NCBI GenBank assembly: GCA_022819645.1
Contig: JAJEGU010000022.1
Span: 1 to 64,000, forward strand
Source of the DNA: Pseudomonadales bacterium
Lineage (GTDB): Bacteria > Pseudomonadota > Gammaproteobacteria > Pseudomonadales > Pseudohongiellaceae
Length of the DNA stretch: 64,000 bases
Direction: 5' to 3'
How positions within the stretch are numbered: position 1 is the first letter of the stretch; each line of letters starts with the position of its first letter. A program made the position numbers and the translations under genes. This document shows positions 45,614-54,475 of the stretch, piece by piece. The notes beneath the pieces were generated by a model. The model was not told the origin of the DNA and made no database searches. It saw only the letters and a list, made by a program, of their open reading frames with translations.

Positions 45614-47085
45614 ATCTGGTCAGCATGGACTTCGCCGGCTACACCATGGGCGCGCGGGACCTGATACCGCTGCTGCCCCTGATTATTCTCACCGCGGCGT
45701 CGGTCTGGGTCATGCTGGCCATTGGCGTAAAGCGCAATTACGCCGTTGCGCTGGGTTCCACGGTGAACGGCCTGTTGCTTGCCCTGTTGATGGCCCATGG
45801 CCTGATGCTGGAGCCCGAATTTGCGGCGATGCCACTGCTGGGCATGGACAGCTATGCCCAGTTCTTTACCGTGCTGATTTGCGCAACGGCCATCGGCGTG
45901 TGCCTCCTGGGACACAATTACTGGTCCGGGTTCGACGACCAGCGGGAAGAGTTTCTGCTGCTGTTGCTGCTGGCGACGCTGGGCGCCGTGGTGCTGGCCG
46001 GCGCCAACCATTTTGCGAGTTTGCTGCTGGGACTGGAAATCCTCAGCATGTCGCTGTACGGCATGCTCGCCTATCCCTTGCAGAGCCGACAGCACAAGGG
46101 CCATGCGCTGGAAGCCACCATCAAGTACCTGATTCTGTCGGCGGTATCCACCGCCATGATCCTGTTCGGCGTCGCCCTGGTCTTCGCCGAGACCGGCAGC
46201 CTCGCATTCACCGGCCTGGAATTGCTGCCCGCCGGCCCCGGCATCGCCTTTTCCACCGTGGCGCTGCTGCTGATTTCCGCCGGCATCGCCTTCAAGCTTT
46301 CGCTGTTCCCTTTTCATATCTGGACCCCGGATGTCTATGAAGGCGCACCGGCGCCGGCCACCGCCTTTCTGGCCACCATAGGCAAGCTCGCGGTGTTTAT
46401 CGTACTGCTGCGCATCATGGTGGAAACCCGGGCCCTGGGCATGGCGCCGGTGGTCATCGTGTTCTCCCTGCTTGCCCTGCTGTCCATCATCGCCGGCAAT
46501 CTGCTTGCGCTGTTGCAGGATAATCTCAAGCGGATACTTGCCTACTCCTCCATCGCCCACATGGGCTATCTGCTGATCGCAGTCATTGCCAGTTTCTACA
46601 GCGACGGACCCATCGGCATTGAAGCGGTGAGTTTCTACCTGCTGGCCTATGTCGTCATGACCCTGGGGGCTTTTGGCGTGGTGGCGCTGGTTTCCAGCCA
46701 TGCCGGGGAAAGGGATGGCATCGCCGACTATCAGGGCCTGTTCTGGCGTCGGCCCTGGCTGGCCGCCTCCTTCACCGGCATGTTGCTGTCACTGGCGGGG
46801 ATTCCCCTAACCGCGGGTTTTATCGGCAAGTTCTACCTCATTCTGGCAGGCGTCGAATCCGGGCTCTGGCTGCTGCTTGGCGCGCTGGTGGTCGGCAGCG
46901 GCATCGGGCTCTACTATTACCTGCGAATCGTCTACCGCATGTTGCTGCCGCAGCCCGAAAACGCCCCTGTTCTGGAGCGGGGCAGTGCGGGATTCGCCGT
47001 GGTGCTGGCGCTTTTCGCCCTGCTGATCCTGTTCGGCGTGTACCCCGCATCCCTGATGAGCCTGATCGAAGCCATCGCCCTTTGA
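45610..47085 (+). CDS. nuoN: NADH-quinone oxidoreductase subunit N
   Basis: The 491-residue antiporter-like subunit has LLLGLEILSMSLYGMLAY, FKLSLFPFHIWTPDVYEGAP and ILAYSSIAHMGYLLIAVI. It overlaps nuoM by four bases and closes the operon. The hairpin TCGCCTG/CAGGCGA at 47104-47128 comes shortly after its stop. Confidence 0.95.
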   Translation: MNLVSMDFAGYTMGARDLIPLLPLIILTAASVWVMLAIGVKRNYAVALGSTVNGLLLALLMAHGLMLEPEFAAMPLLGMDSYAQFFTVLICATAIGVCLLGHNYWSGFDDQREEFLLLLLLATLGAVVLAGANHFASLLLGLEILSMSLYGMLAYPLQSRQHKGHALEATIKYLILSAVSTAMILFGVALVFAETGSLAFTGLELLPAGPGIAFSTVALLLISAGIAFKLSLFPFHIWTPDVYEGAPAPATAFLATIGKLAVFIVLLRIMVETRALGMAPVVIVFSLLALLSIIAGNLLALLQDNLKRILAYSSIAHMGYLLIAVIASFYSDGPIGIEAVSFYLLAYVVMTLGAFGVVALVSSHAGERDGIADYQGLFWRRPWLAASFTGMLLSLAGIPLTAGFIGKFYLILAGVESGLWLLLGALVVGSGIGLYYYLRIVYRMLLPQPENAPVLERGSAGFAVVLALFALLILFGVYPASLMSLIEAIAL

Positions 47086-47103
47086 GAGGAACCCGCTTCA
47101 GAT

Positions 47104-47128
47104 TCGCCTGCTATTAATTTCCAGGCGA
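47104..47128 (+). terminator. Weak hairpin after nuoN
   Basis: TCGCCTG (47104-47110) pairs with CAGGCGA (47122-47128) around an 11-base loop, followed by only TTTG. It may be a weak terminator for nuo, leaving read-through into the peptidase gene possible. Confidence 0.3.
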
Positions 47129-47177
47129 TTTGATAAGATTCGGGGTTGTTTTGCATTTTCTCCCGCGGAGCCTGTTC

Positions 47178-50174
47178 ATGACTGATTTGTTTTTCGGATT
47201 GCGCTATTTCATCGCCTGCCCGGGAATGTTGTTGCTTGTTGCCTGTGGCGAGCCCGGAGCCGGGCCTGACGGCGGGGTTGGCGGAGATGCGGTCGCAATG
47301 AAAGGCGCCCAGCTTGCGGAAGCCGGGGCGGGGCTGGGGTATACCCGCGTCAATGAACCCAATCCGCTCGACCAGATGGATACCCATATCTACCGGCTCG
47401 ACAATGGCCTGCTGGTCTATCTCACCGAAAATCACGAAGAGCCCCGGTTCTACGCGGAAATCGCCGTGCGGGCGGGCAGCAAGCACGACCCGGCCGACGC
47501 CACCGGGCTGGCCCATTATCTCGAGCATCTGCTGTTCAAGGGCAACCGCAATCTCGGCAGTCTCGATTACGAGGCCGAGGCGCCGTATCTCGACCGCATC
47601 GTCGAATTGTACGAGGCGCATTTCGCCAGCGAAGACCCTGCCGAGCGCGCCGCGATTTACGCCGAAATCAACGCCACCGCCCAGCAGGCGGCGCAGTATG
47701 CGGTGCCCAATGAGATCGACAAGCTCTACAACAGCATGGGCGCCAGCGGCCTGAACGCCCATACTTCCAACGAGGAAACCGTGTATCGGGTGGGACTGCC
47801 TTCCAATCGCCTGCGGCAATGGGCGGAAATCGAATCGGACCGTTTCGTCAATCCGGTTTTCCGCCTGTTTCATACTGAACTCGAAACCGTTTACGAGGAG
47901 AAGAACCGCTCCCTGGACAATCGTGGTTTCATCATCTACCAGGCGCTGAATGACCTGCTGTTTCCCGAACATCCCTACGGCCAGCAGCCCACCATCGGTA
48001 CCGTGGACCATCTCAAGAATCCGTCCCTGGTCTATATCCAGAACTACTTTGACACCTGGTATGTCCCCAACAACATGGCGGTGTTCGTCAGCGGCGATAT
48101 CGACATTCCCGAAACGATTGCCCTGATCGCCGGGAAATTCGGCCATTGGCAGCCGAGGGAATTGCCGCGGATCGGCCCCTGGAACGATCCGCCCGTGGAA
48201 GGCGTGCGCAGGGCCACGGTGCAATACCCCGGCGAGGAACAGGTGCAGATCGCCTTTCCCACGGCGCCCTATGCCCATCCCGATATGGAAGCCCTTATCC
48301 TGCTCGACATGATTCTCGACAATCGCACCGCCGGGCTGATCAATCTCAATCTCAACCAGCAGCAGCGGGTGGCCCGGGCCGGCTCCTCGCCCGCTTTCCT
48401 TGTGGACGCCGGCTACCAGTTGCTCTACGGCGTGCCCAAGCAGGATCAGACGCTCGCCGAAGTCGAGCGGTTGCTGCTCGAGCAGATTGAAATCATCAAG
48501 GATGGGGAGTTCGAGGACTGGATCATTCCCGCCATCATCAATGACTTCGCCAGGAATGAAAAGGCCGGGCTGGAATCCAATACCGCCCGGGTGGCGCGCA
48601 TGCGCGATGCCTTTATTCGCGGCGTGGACTGGGATTACCGCGTCGCCGAGCTTGAGCGCATGGGCGAGTTGACCCGGGACGATGTGGTCGCCGTGGCCAA
48701 CCGCTATTTTGCCGGCGATTACGTGGCGGTGGAGCAGGTCAACGGCCAGCATGAAGTGCCGCTGGTGGAAAAACCCGTGATCGACCCGGTGGAAATCGAT
48801 CCCACCCGGCAGTCGGCGTTCGCCGCCCGGGTGCTCGCCATGGACCATGATTCCATCGAGCCGGTTTTTGTCGAGGCCGACCGGGACTACCGCATCCTCG
48901 ACCTCGCCGGGGGCGTGCAACTGTATTACGCCCCCAATCCGCTCAATGACCTGTTCACCCTGTCCATCAATGTGGAGGCCGGTTCGGAGGAAATGGGCAA
49001 ACTGAGCCTGTCCGCCGCTCTGATGGACGTGGCCGGCAGCGCTTCCCTGAGCAATGAGGATTTGCAGAAACAGTGGTACCGCATGGGCTCGGAGTTCGGC
49101 TTCCGGGTGGCGGAGAATGCATCGAGTTTCAACCTCTCGGGTCTCGACGACCAATTCGAGGACAGCCTCGCCCTGATGCTGGAACTCGTGCGGGAACCGG
49201 TATCGGACGAAAACACTTTGGAGCAATTGAAAGGCATCATCCTCAAGGCCAGGGAGGACCAGAAGCAGTCGCCGCCGGCCATCGCCCGGGCGCTGTATCT
49301 GTACAACCGTTACGGCGAGGAATCGCCAATGCTCGAATCGCTGACCAGCGAGGAGATCATGCAGTCCGGACTTGAGGAATTGCTCGGCTTGCCGGCGAGC
49401 CTGCTGGGATACGAACAGACCATCGCCTACACCGGTTCGCTGCCGCTGGAAGATGTGGCGGCCATCCTGCGTCGCCACCTGCCCAACGACGGCGAACTCC
49501 AGGCGCCGCCTGAGTATCGCTTCCGTCAGGCGCGGGACATTGGGGAAACCGAACTTTACGTGGTCGATCAGCAAACCGCCCAGGCCCAGGTGCGGATCGA
49601 ATTCGCAGACGGCGTGTATGACGAGGGCGACAGCATGCTGTCTTCGTTATATACCAGCTATTTCGGCAGCGGCATGTCCAGCGTGGTTTTCCAGGAACTG
49701 CGGGAAGCCCGGGCGCTGGCCTATTCGGCATCGGCGCGCTATGCCCAGGGCGGGCGGCGCAATGACCAGAACCTGATGCTTGGCGCCATCGGCACCCAGA
49801 CCGACAAGACCGCCGAGGCCCTCACCGCCTTTATCGACCTCATCGACAATATGCCGGTCTCCACCGAACGATTCGAGGAAACCGTCAATGCGTCCCTCAA
49901 CCGCTACCGCACTTCCAAGCTCAGTTTTCGGGAAGTGCTGCCGGCGGTGCGGGGATGGGAGCGGCTTGGCCTTGAAGGCGACCCGCGGCGCCGGCGCTAT
50001 GCCGAATTGCAGCAGGCGAGCATGGACGATCTCGTGGAATTCCAGCGGCAGCACGTCAAGGACCGGGCCAAGCTGATTTCCATCGTCGGCGACCTGTCGG
50101 TGATCGATCTGGCGGAACTCGAACCCTTCGGTCGGGTCCAACAGGTCCAGGTGGATGAATTGTTCGCGGACTGA
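47178..50174 (+). CDS. M16 (insulinase/pitrilysin) family peptidase, lipoprotein
   Basis: The 998-residue protein has a lipoprotein signal (LLLVACGEPG, Cys23) and then two M16 halves in one chain. The first half carries the zinc-binding inverted motif HYLEH (H113, E116, H117) and the downstream glutamate in VYEEKNRSL. The second half (from about residue 560) lacks HxxEH, as is normal. It should sit in the outer membrane or periplasm and degrade peptides. It starts 92 bases after nuoN and stands 39 bases before the ABC transporter genes, so it may head that operon. Confidence 0.9.
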   Translation: MTDLFFGLRYFIACPGMLLLVACGEPGAGPDGGVGGDAVAMKGAQLAEAGAGLGYTRVNEPNPLDQMDTHIYRLDNGLLVYLTENHEEPRFYAEIAVRAGSKHDPADATGLAHYLEHLLFKGNRNLGSLDYEAEAPYLDRIVELYEAHFASEDPAERAAIYAEINATAQQAAQYAVPNEIDKLYNSMGASGLNAHTSNEETVYRVGLPSNRLRQWAEIESDRFVNPVFRLFHTELETVYEEKNRSLDNRGFIIYQALNDLLFPEHPYGQQPTIGTVDHLKNPSLVYIQNYFDTWYVPNNMAVFVSGDIDIPETIALIAGKFGHWQPRELPRIGPWNDPPVEGVRRATVQYPGEEQVQIAFPTAPYAHPDMEALILLDMILDNRTAGLINLNLNQQQRVARAGSSPAFLVDAGYQLLYGVPKQDQTLAEVERLLLEQIEIIKDGEFEDWIIPAIINDFARNEKAGLESNTARVARMRDAFIRGVDWDYRVAELERMGELTRDDVVAVANRYFAGDYVAVEQVNGQHEVPLVEKPVIDPVEIDPTRQSAFAARVLAMDHDSIEPVFVEADRDYRILDLAGGVQLYYAPNPLNDLFTLSINVEAGSEEMGKLSLSAALMDVAGSASLSNEDLQKQWYRMGSEFGFRVAENASSFNLSGLDDQFEDSLALMLELVREPVSDENTLEQLKGIILKAREDQKQSPPAIARALYLYNRYGEESPMLESLTSEEIMQSGLEELLGLPASLLGYEQTIAYTGSLPLEDVAAILRRHLPNDGELQAPPEYRFRQARDIGETELYVVDQQTAQAQVRIEFADGVYDEGDSMLSSLYTSYFGSGMSSVVFQELREARALAYSASARYAQGGRRNDQNLMLGAIGTQTDKTAEALTAFIDLIDNMPVSTERFEETVNASLNRYRTSKLSFREVLPAVRGWERLGLEGDPRRRRYAELQQASMDDLVEFQRQHVKDRAKLISIVGDLSVIDLAELEPFGRVQQVQVDELFAD

Positions 50175-50213
50175 CAGGGAATCGGGTGCGACGCTTCGCG
50201 CCAAGCCCGGCTT

Positions 50214-51134
50214 ATGAATGAAACCGGTTCTGTACTGCGGGTAAGCGGACTGCGCAAAAGCTATGGCGATGTGCCGGTACTGCATGGCGTGGACCTGGAA
50301 TTGTCCGCCGCCGCCGTGCTCGGTCTCGTGGGGCTTAATGGCTCGGGCAAGACCACCACCATCGAGTGCATTCTCGGCCTGCAGCATTTTCAGCAGGGTG
50401 AAGTTTCGGTGCTGGGCTTTGCTCCCGACGCCCTGTTTCGCCTGCGGGGCGAGGTCGTGGCGATTTTCGACAGCCCCAGCGTACCTCCCCATCTGACCGT
50501 GCGCCAGTGTCTCGAACACGCCCGCCGGCTGTGTGCGCGACCGTTGCGAAGCTGCGCCGAAGTCGAGCGGATGCTTGGGGTGGAAGCCTACAGCCGCTAC
50601 CGCATCCGCCAGCTCTCCCTCGGCAATAGGCGGCGGGTGTCGATTGCCCAGGCCCTGCTCGGCGAACCCCGGTTGATTCTCCTCGATGAACCTTTCAATG
50701 GGCTCGACGCCGGCGGCGTGGACCAGGTACTCGCCCTGATCGCGGACCTGAATCGCGCCAGCGGCACGAGCTTTTTGCTTTCGAGCCACCAGTTGCCCTA
50801 TCTGGAACAGGTCTGCAGTCATATTGCGATTCTTCATGACGGCAGGATTGCCGCGAGTGGCGAACTGGCGGGCCTGCTGGCGGACGCCGGCTCCCGGGTG
50901 GTCCTGGAAAGCAGCGACCCCGCCGCTGCCGGAAAACTGCTGGCGGATGACGGACGGATCGAGATTCTCGAGGTCGCCCCGGACGGCCGTCTGAGCCTGC
51001 GGCTTGGGGACTGGCGCAGCGATGAGCTTGCCGCGCATCTGGTGCGTCACGGCGTGCCCGTTTGCGAACTGATCAGGCAACGCGCTTCTCTCGATGGCCT
51101 GTTTCGGGAACTGACGGCGGGGGAGGCGGCATGA
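50214..51134 (+). CDS. ABC transporter ATP-binding protein
   Basis: The 306-residue protein has Walker A GLNGSGKTTT, signature LSLGNRRRVSIAQAL, Walker B LILLDEPFNGLD and the H-loop SSHQ. About 80 extra residues follow the ATPase fold, as in CcmA/NatA-type ATPases of ABC-2 exporters. It overlaps the permease gene by four bases. It drives whatever the membrane protein downstream exports. Confidence 0.92.
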   Translation: MNETGSVLRVSGLRKSYGDVPVLHGVDLELSAAAVLGLVGLNGSGKTTTIECILGLQHFQQGEVSVLGFAPDALFRLRGEVVAIFDSPSVPPHLTVRQCLEHARRLCARPLRSCAEVERMLGVEAYSRYRIRQLSLGNRRRVSIAQALLGEPRLILLDEPFNGLDAGGVDQVLALIADLNRASGTSFLLSSHQLPYLEQVCSHIAILHDGRIAASGELAGLLADAGSRVVLESSDPAAAGKLLADDGRIEILEVAPDGRLSLRLGDWRSDELAAHLVRHGVPVCELIRQRASLDGLFRELTAGEAA

Positions 51135-51988
51135 GCAATCTGCTGGCGGCCCTGCGCCTCGAACTGTTCCTCGCCCGCTATTCGCTGGCGGCGAAAATTA
51201 CCGTGCTGGCGCCGGCGCTGGTTTGCCTGGCTCGCTATGTGCTGGTCTGGCTCAATCAGGCGGGGGAACAGGCCCGGGCGGGCCTGATCGGCGTCGACGA
51301 CTTCGCCCTGGCCCAGTCTCGGAACGCATACGGGCATTTCGTCGATGGCGTCAACACCGGGCTGATGATTCTGGCGCTGTTGCTGGTGGCGGTGGCCGCC
51401 CATGATTTCAGCGGCGAACGCGACAATGGCTCGATTCGCCATGTGCTGATCCGCCGCGCCGGCCGCGCCAGCATCGTGCTGGCGAAATTGCTGCGGTTGC
51501 ATCTGCTCGGATTGCTGGCGCTGGCCTTGCTGGGGCTCGCAGCCTGGGCGGGCGCGGCGTTATTCTGGGATTTCGGACCGGTGGTCGAGGATGGATTCGA
51601 GTTGATCGGCGAGGATGAAATTCTCTATGAAATTCATCTGGGCCTGCTGATGGCGGTGATCCCCCTGCCCGCCGTGATCGCCTTCGGCATGCTGGTTTCG
51701 GTTGCGGCCCAGTCGGCGACCCAGGCGGTAACGCTTGCCCTGGGCGCGACCCTGGCCATGGATATCTTCAAGGCGCTGCTCGGCGAGCGCGCCTGGTATC
51801 TGTACGCGACTTTTCATCCATCGCTGCTGGATCAATCGTATTTGCGCGAAGTGGCGAGGCTGGTGCGGGGATTTTCCGATGTGCTCGTGGCCGACCGCTT
51901 TTTTGTGTTCAATACCTGGGCGCCCGCCATTGCGGCCCTGATGCTGGCCGCGGCCGCGGTGCTGCTGGCCCTGCGACGCAGGTTGTAG
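51131..51988 (+). CDS. ABC-2 type transporter permease
   Basis: The 285-residue protein has about six membrane spans, with the family feature DFSGERDNGSIRHVLIRRAGR after the second span, as in NosY-like and NatB-like permeases. ATG 51131 overlaps the ATPase stop. It forms the exporter with the preceding ATPase. The substrate is unknown; the three exported proteins encoded directly downstream are the obvious candidates for partners rather than cargo, since they carry their own Sec signals. Confidence 0.85.
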   Translation: MSNLLAALRLELFLARYSLAAKITVLAPALVCLARYVLVWLNQAGEQARAGLIGVDDFALAQSRNAYGHFVDGVNTGLMILALLLVAVAAHDFSGERDNGSIRHVLIRRAGRASIVLAKLLRLHLLGLLALALLGLAAWAGAALFWDFGPVVEDGFELIGEDEILYEIHLGLLMAVIPLPAVIAFGMLVSVAAQSATQAVTLALGATLAMDIFKALLGERAWYLYATFHPSLLDQSYLREVARLVRGFSDVLVADRFFVFNTWAPAIAALMLAAAAVLLALRRRL

Positions 51989-51992
51989 GCCG

Positions 51993-52934
51993 ATGTTGCG
52001 ACTGTCATCCCTTGCCCTGTGCGGCCTGATGGCTTGCTGTGCGGTATATGAACCGGCGCGGCTGGCGCCCGCCATCAATCTTTCGCCGGAACAGCTCAGC
52101 CTGGGGCGGGGCAATGTCGGTTTGCTGGTGGATTTCGGCCTTGGGCTGGCGCTGAACGAAAGCGATTCCCTGGCCGCGGTGGAGATTCTGCCCGGGGTTC
52201 GGGTGGTGGAAGTCGCCGCCAATGGTCCGGCGGATGCGGCGGGAATCCAGGTGGGTGACGTGATTCTCGCCATCGACGAAATGGAAACCAACAGCCCGGA
52301 CGCTGTGCTTGCCATCCAGCGGACGAACTATCGCCAGGCACCCTATGCATTTACCTTGCGGCGCGATACCGCCGTGCTTTCGGCCAGCGTGACGGGCCGG
52401 GAAATCGCCTTGAATGCCGGCCCGGCAGAGTTGTACCGGATCGATCCCGTGGCCACCCGGGCGGGTTATCGCAGTGGCGTGATCGAAGTAACTGGCCAGG
52501 CCCCAAGAGGCGGAGCGCGGGTGATGGCGCTGTTTCCCGGCAGCCCCTTGCCGGCGGCCGGCATCGGCGAGGGAGACTGGATACTTGCCCTGGACGGCGC
52601 GGGTTTCGGCTCGGCCCAGGAACTCGTCAACCGGCTCAACCGGGAGCATGCACTCGGCGGCGAAGTGCTGTTCGATGTCTGGGACGGCAGCAGTTTGCGG
52701 CGGGCGGAAGTCGAATTGTGGGACCCGGGCCGGCGCCTCAGCGAAATGTCTCTCGGCCCGGTGCTGCAATACCGGTCGAGCCTGGACCCGGATTCCGCCA
52801 GCCTCGATGTGCTGGATTTCTGGCTGTTTTCGGTGTACTCCTATGCCCGCAACGAAGGTGAGCGCTCCCATTCCATCCTCGGCCTGATCCATTTCAGTAC
52901 TGGTTATGGCGAGTTGATCGAAGAGATCCAATGA
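51993..52934 (+). CDS. Double PDZ-domain lipoprotein
   Basis: The 313-residue protein has a lipoprotein-like signal (LCGLMACCAVYEP) and two PDZ-type units: VRVVEVAANGPADAAGIQVGD with VILAIDE at residues about 70-95, and ARVMALFPGSPLPAAGIGEGD with WILALDG at about 175-205. No protease domain is present. It begins four bases after the permease gene and overlaps the next gene by four bases. It probably acts as an envelope adaptor binding C-termini of other proteins; this is inference from the domains. Confidence 0.75.
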   Translation: MLRLSSLALCGLMACCAVYEPARLAPAINLSPEQLSLGRGNVGLLVDFGLGLALNESDSLAAVEILPGVRVVEVAANGPADAAGIQVGDVILAIDEMETNSPDAVLAIQRTNYRQAPYAFTLRRDTAVLSASVTGREIALNAGPAELYRIDPVATRAGYRSGVIEVTGQAPRGGARVMALFPGSPLPAAGIGEGDWILALDGAGFGSAQELVNRLNREHALGGEVLFDVWDGSSLRRAEVELWDPGRRLSEMSLGPVLQYRSSLDPDSASLDVLDFWLFSVYSYARNEGERSHSILGLIHFSTGYGELIEEIQ

Positions 52935-54475
52935 AGACTTTTTCCCTGCAATTCGTTCTGCTGCTGGCGACTATGGCTACGGCTACTGGCGCCGCCGCCC
53001 AGAACTACACCGCATTTGACTTGCAGCGCGGCGACAACTGGGATGATCTGGTTACCGAGGACGTCAACGGCGATGGCCGCGCCGACCTGTTGTTCGCGGA
53101 ATACCGCCCCGGTGTGGGCCGGGAACTGCTGATCCACTATCAACAGGCCGATGGCGGCTTTGCCGCGGAACCCGTCCGGGTGGAAATCAAGAGCGAAATC
53201 ATCGCCATCGGTTTTGCCGACCTGCGCTCCGGGCCGGGCAAGGAGTTGCTGCTGTTTGCCGGAGACGGGGTGTACAGCCTCGCCAGCGGCACGCCGGGCT
53301 ATGCCGGCAATATTCGCCAGCTATTCGCCTGGGAGTTGATCGCCGCCTTGCCGGACAGGGAAAACGTGCAGTTCGTGCGCGACATCGCCGACATCGACGG
53401 CGATGGCCACGTCGACCTGCTCGTGCCGGGAGCTGAAGGCTACGGTTATTTTCGCGGGCTCGGCGATGAGCGCTTTGTACTGGCGGCGATGATTGCAACC
53501 GAAAATCCCGAAGTGCCGCGGTTGGTTCGCGAGAATTTTGAAACCGACCTGGACGTCCGGGCAAGCATCGACGCGGAGCAGGGCATAGTGATCGAATTCC
53601 GCGCGGAAACGCCCACGGCTTTTGGCGACTTCATCGAGCAATGGGATGGCAAGACCGGGCGGGCGCTGTTCGAAGCCCAAAGCTGGATGCCCGGCGCCTT
53701 GTTCGCTGAATTCGATGGCGACGGACTGCCCGACCTGGTCTATGTGAACCAGGGAATCGACGGCCTGGGTCGGCTCAACGTGCATTTCCAGCAAGCCGGC
53801 AACTTCGCCGAAAAACCCGACTGGTCCGGCCCACTCGAAGCCAGGGGCGACTGGCGGCTGGCCCATCTCGACGGCGATGAACAAATCGATCTCATCCAGG
53901 TGGTCGAGCAGGGCGATGATCGGGACATCAGGCTGTATCCGAACCAGGGCGGCGAATTCGATCTGGACAGCCCGGCCCAGGTACTGCGCTTCGGCGGATA
54001 CGATCTGGGGCTGGAAGTGGTCCGGATTCATGGCGAGCCCGTGCTGGCGGCGACCTGGTACGCTGTGCCCGCCATGGAGGCGATCCGCAATACCGGCGTG
54101 CAGCGGGTGAGCCTGCTCTATCGCGGCGCCGAAGGAGCCGATGCGGCGGACGGCCAGTTATTCAACCGCCGTCCCGCCATGCGCCTGGAGGAGACTTTTT
54201 CGGTGGACAATGTGCGGGGGCTGGCCGAGCCCATTCAGTTCGGCCATGACCTCGACGGCGATGGCCGCTCCGACGCGCTCTACGTAACCGGGCGGGGCAC
54301 GCTGGCGGCGCGGCGAATCAATGGGGATTTGCAGATTGAAAGCGAGGATTTCTGGGAATATGTCGCGCCGCGTTCGGTATTCCAGATTGCCGTGGAGCGC
54401 CTGAACGCCGATGAACTGCCCGATTTCGTGCTCCGGCATGGGACATCCACCACGGTGCTGGTGTCGAGCCCATGA
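52931..54475 (+). CDS. Secreted FG-GAP/VCBS repeat protein 1
   Basis: The 514-residue protein has a signal peptide ending ATGAAAQ and five calcium-binding FG-GAP-type motifs beginning near residues 44 (DVNGDGRAD), 154 (DIDGDGHVD), 262 (FDGDGLPD), 314 (LDGDEQID) and 442 (LDGDGRSD). This predicts a beta-propeller exposed in the periplasm or on the surface. No adhesin, enzyme or anchor domain is recognised. It is coupled to the genes before and after by ATGA overlaps. Confidence 0.8.
   Translation: MKTFSLQFVLLLATMATATGAAAQNYTAFDLQRGDNWDDLVTEDVNGDGRADLLFAEYRPGVGRELLIHYQQADGGFAAEPVRVEIKSEIIAIGFADLRSGPGKELLLFAGDGVYSLASGTPGYAGNIRQLFAWELIAALPDRENVQFVRDIADIDGDGHVDLLVPGAEGYGYFRGLGDERFVLAAMIATENPEVPRLVRENFETDLDVRASIDAEQGIVIEFRAETPTAFGDFIEQWDGKTGRALFEAQSWMPGALFAEFDGDGLPDLVYVNQGIDGLGRLNVHFQQAGNFAEKPDWSGPLEARGDWRLAHLDGDEQIDLIQVVEQGDDRDIRLYPNQGGEFDLDSPAQVLRFGGYDLGLEVVRIHGEPVLAATWYAVPAMEAIRNTGVQRVSLLYRGAEGADAADGQLFNRRPAMRLEETFSVDNVRGLAEPIQFGHDLDGDGRSDALYVTGRGTLAARRINGDLQIESEDFWEYVAPRSVFQIAVERLNADELPDFVLRHGTSTTVLVSSP

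Noticed and set aside
46932-49574. An 880-codon minus-strand frame opposite the M16 peptidase
   Set aside because: Antisense shadow of a gene with a clear HxxEH motif and lipoprotein signal; long antisense frames are expected at this GC content.
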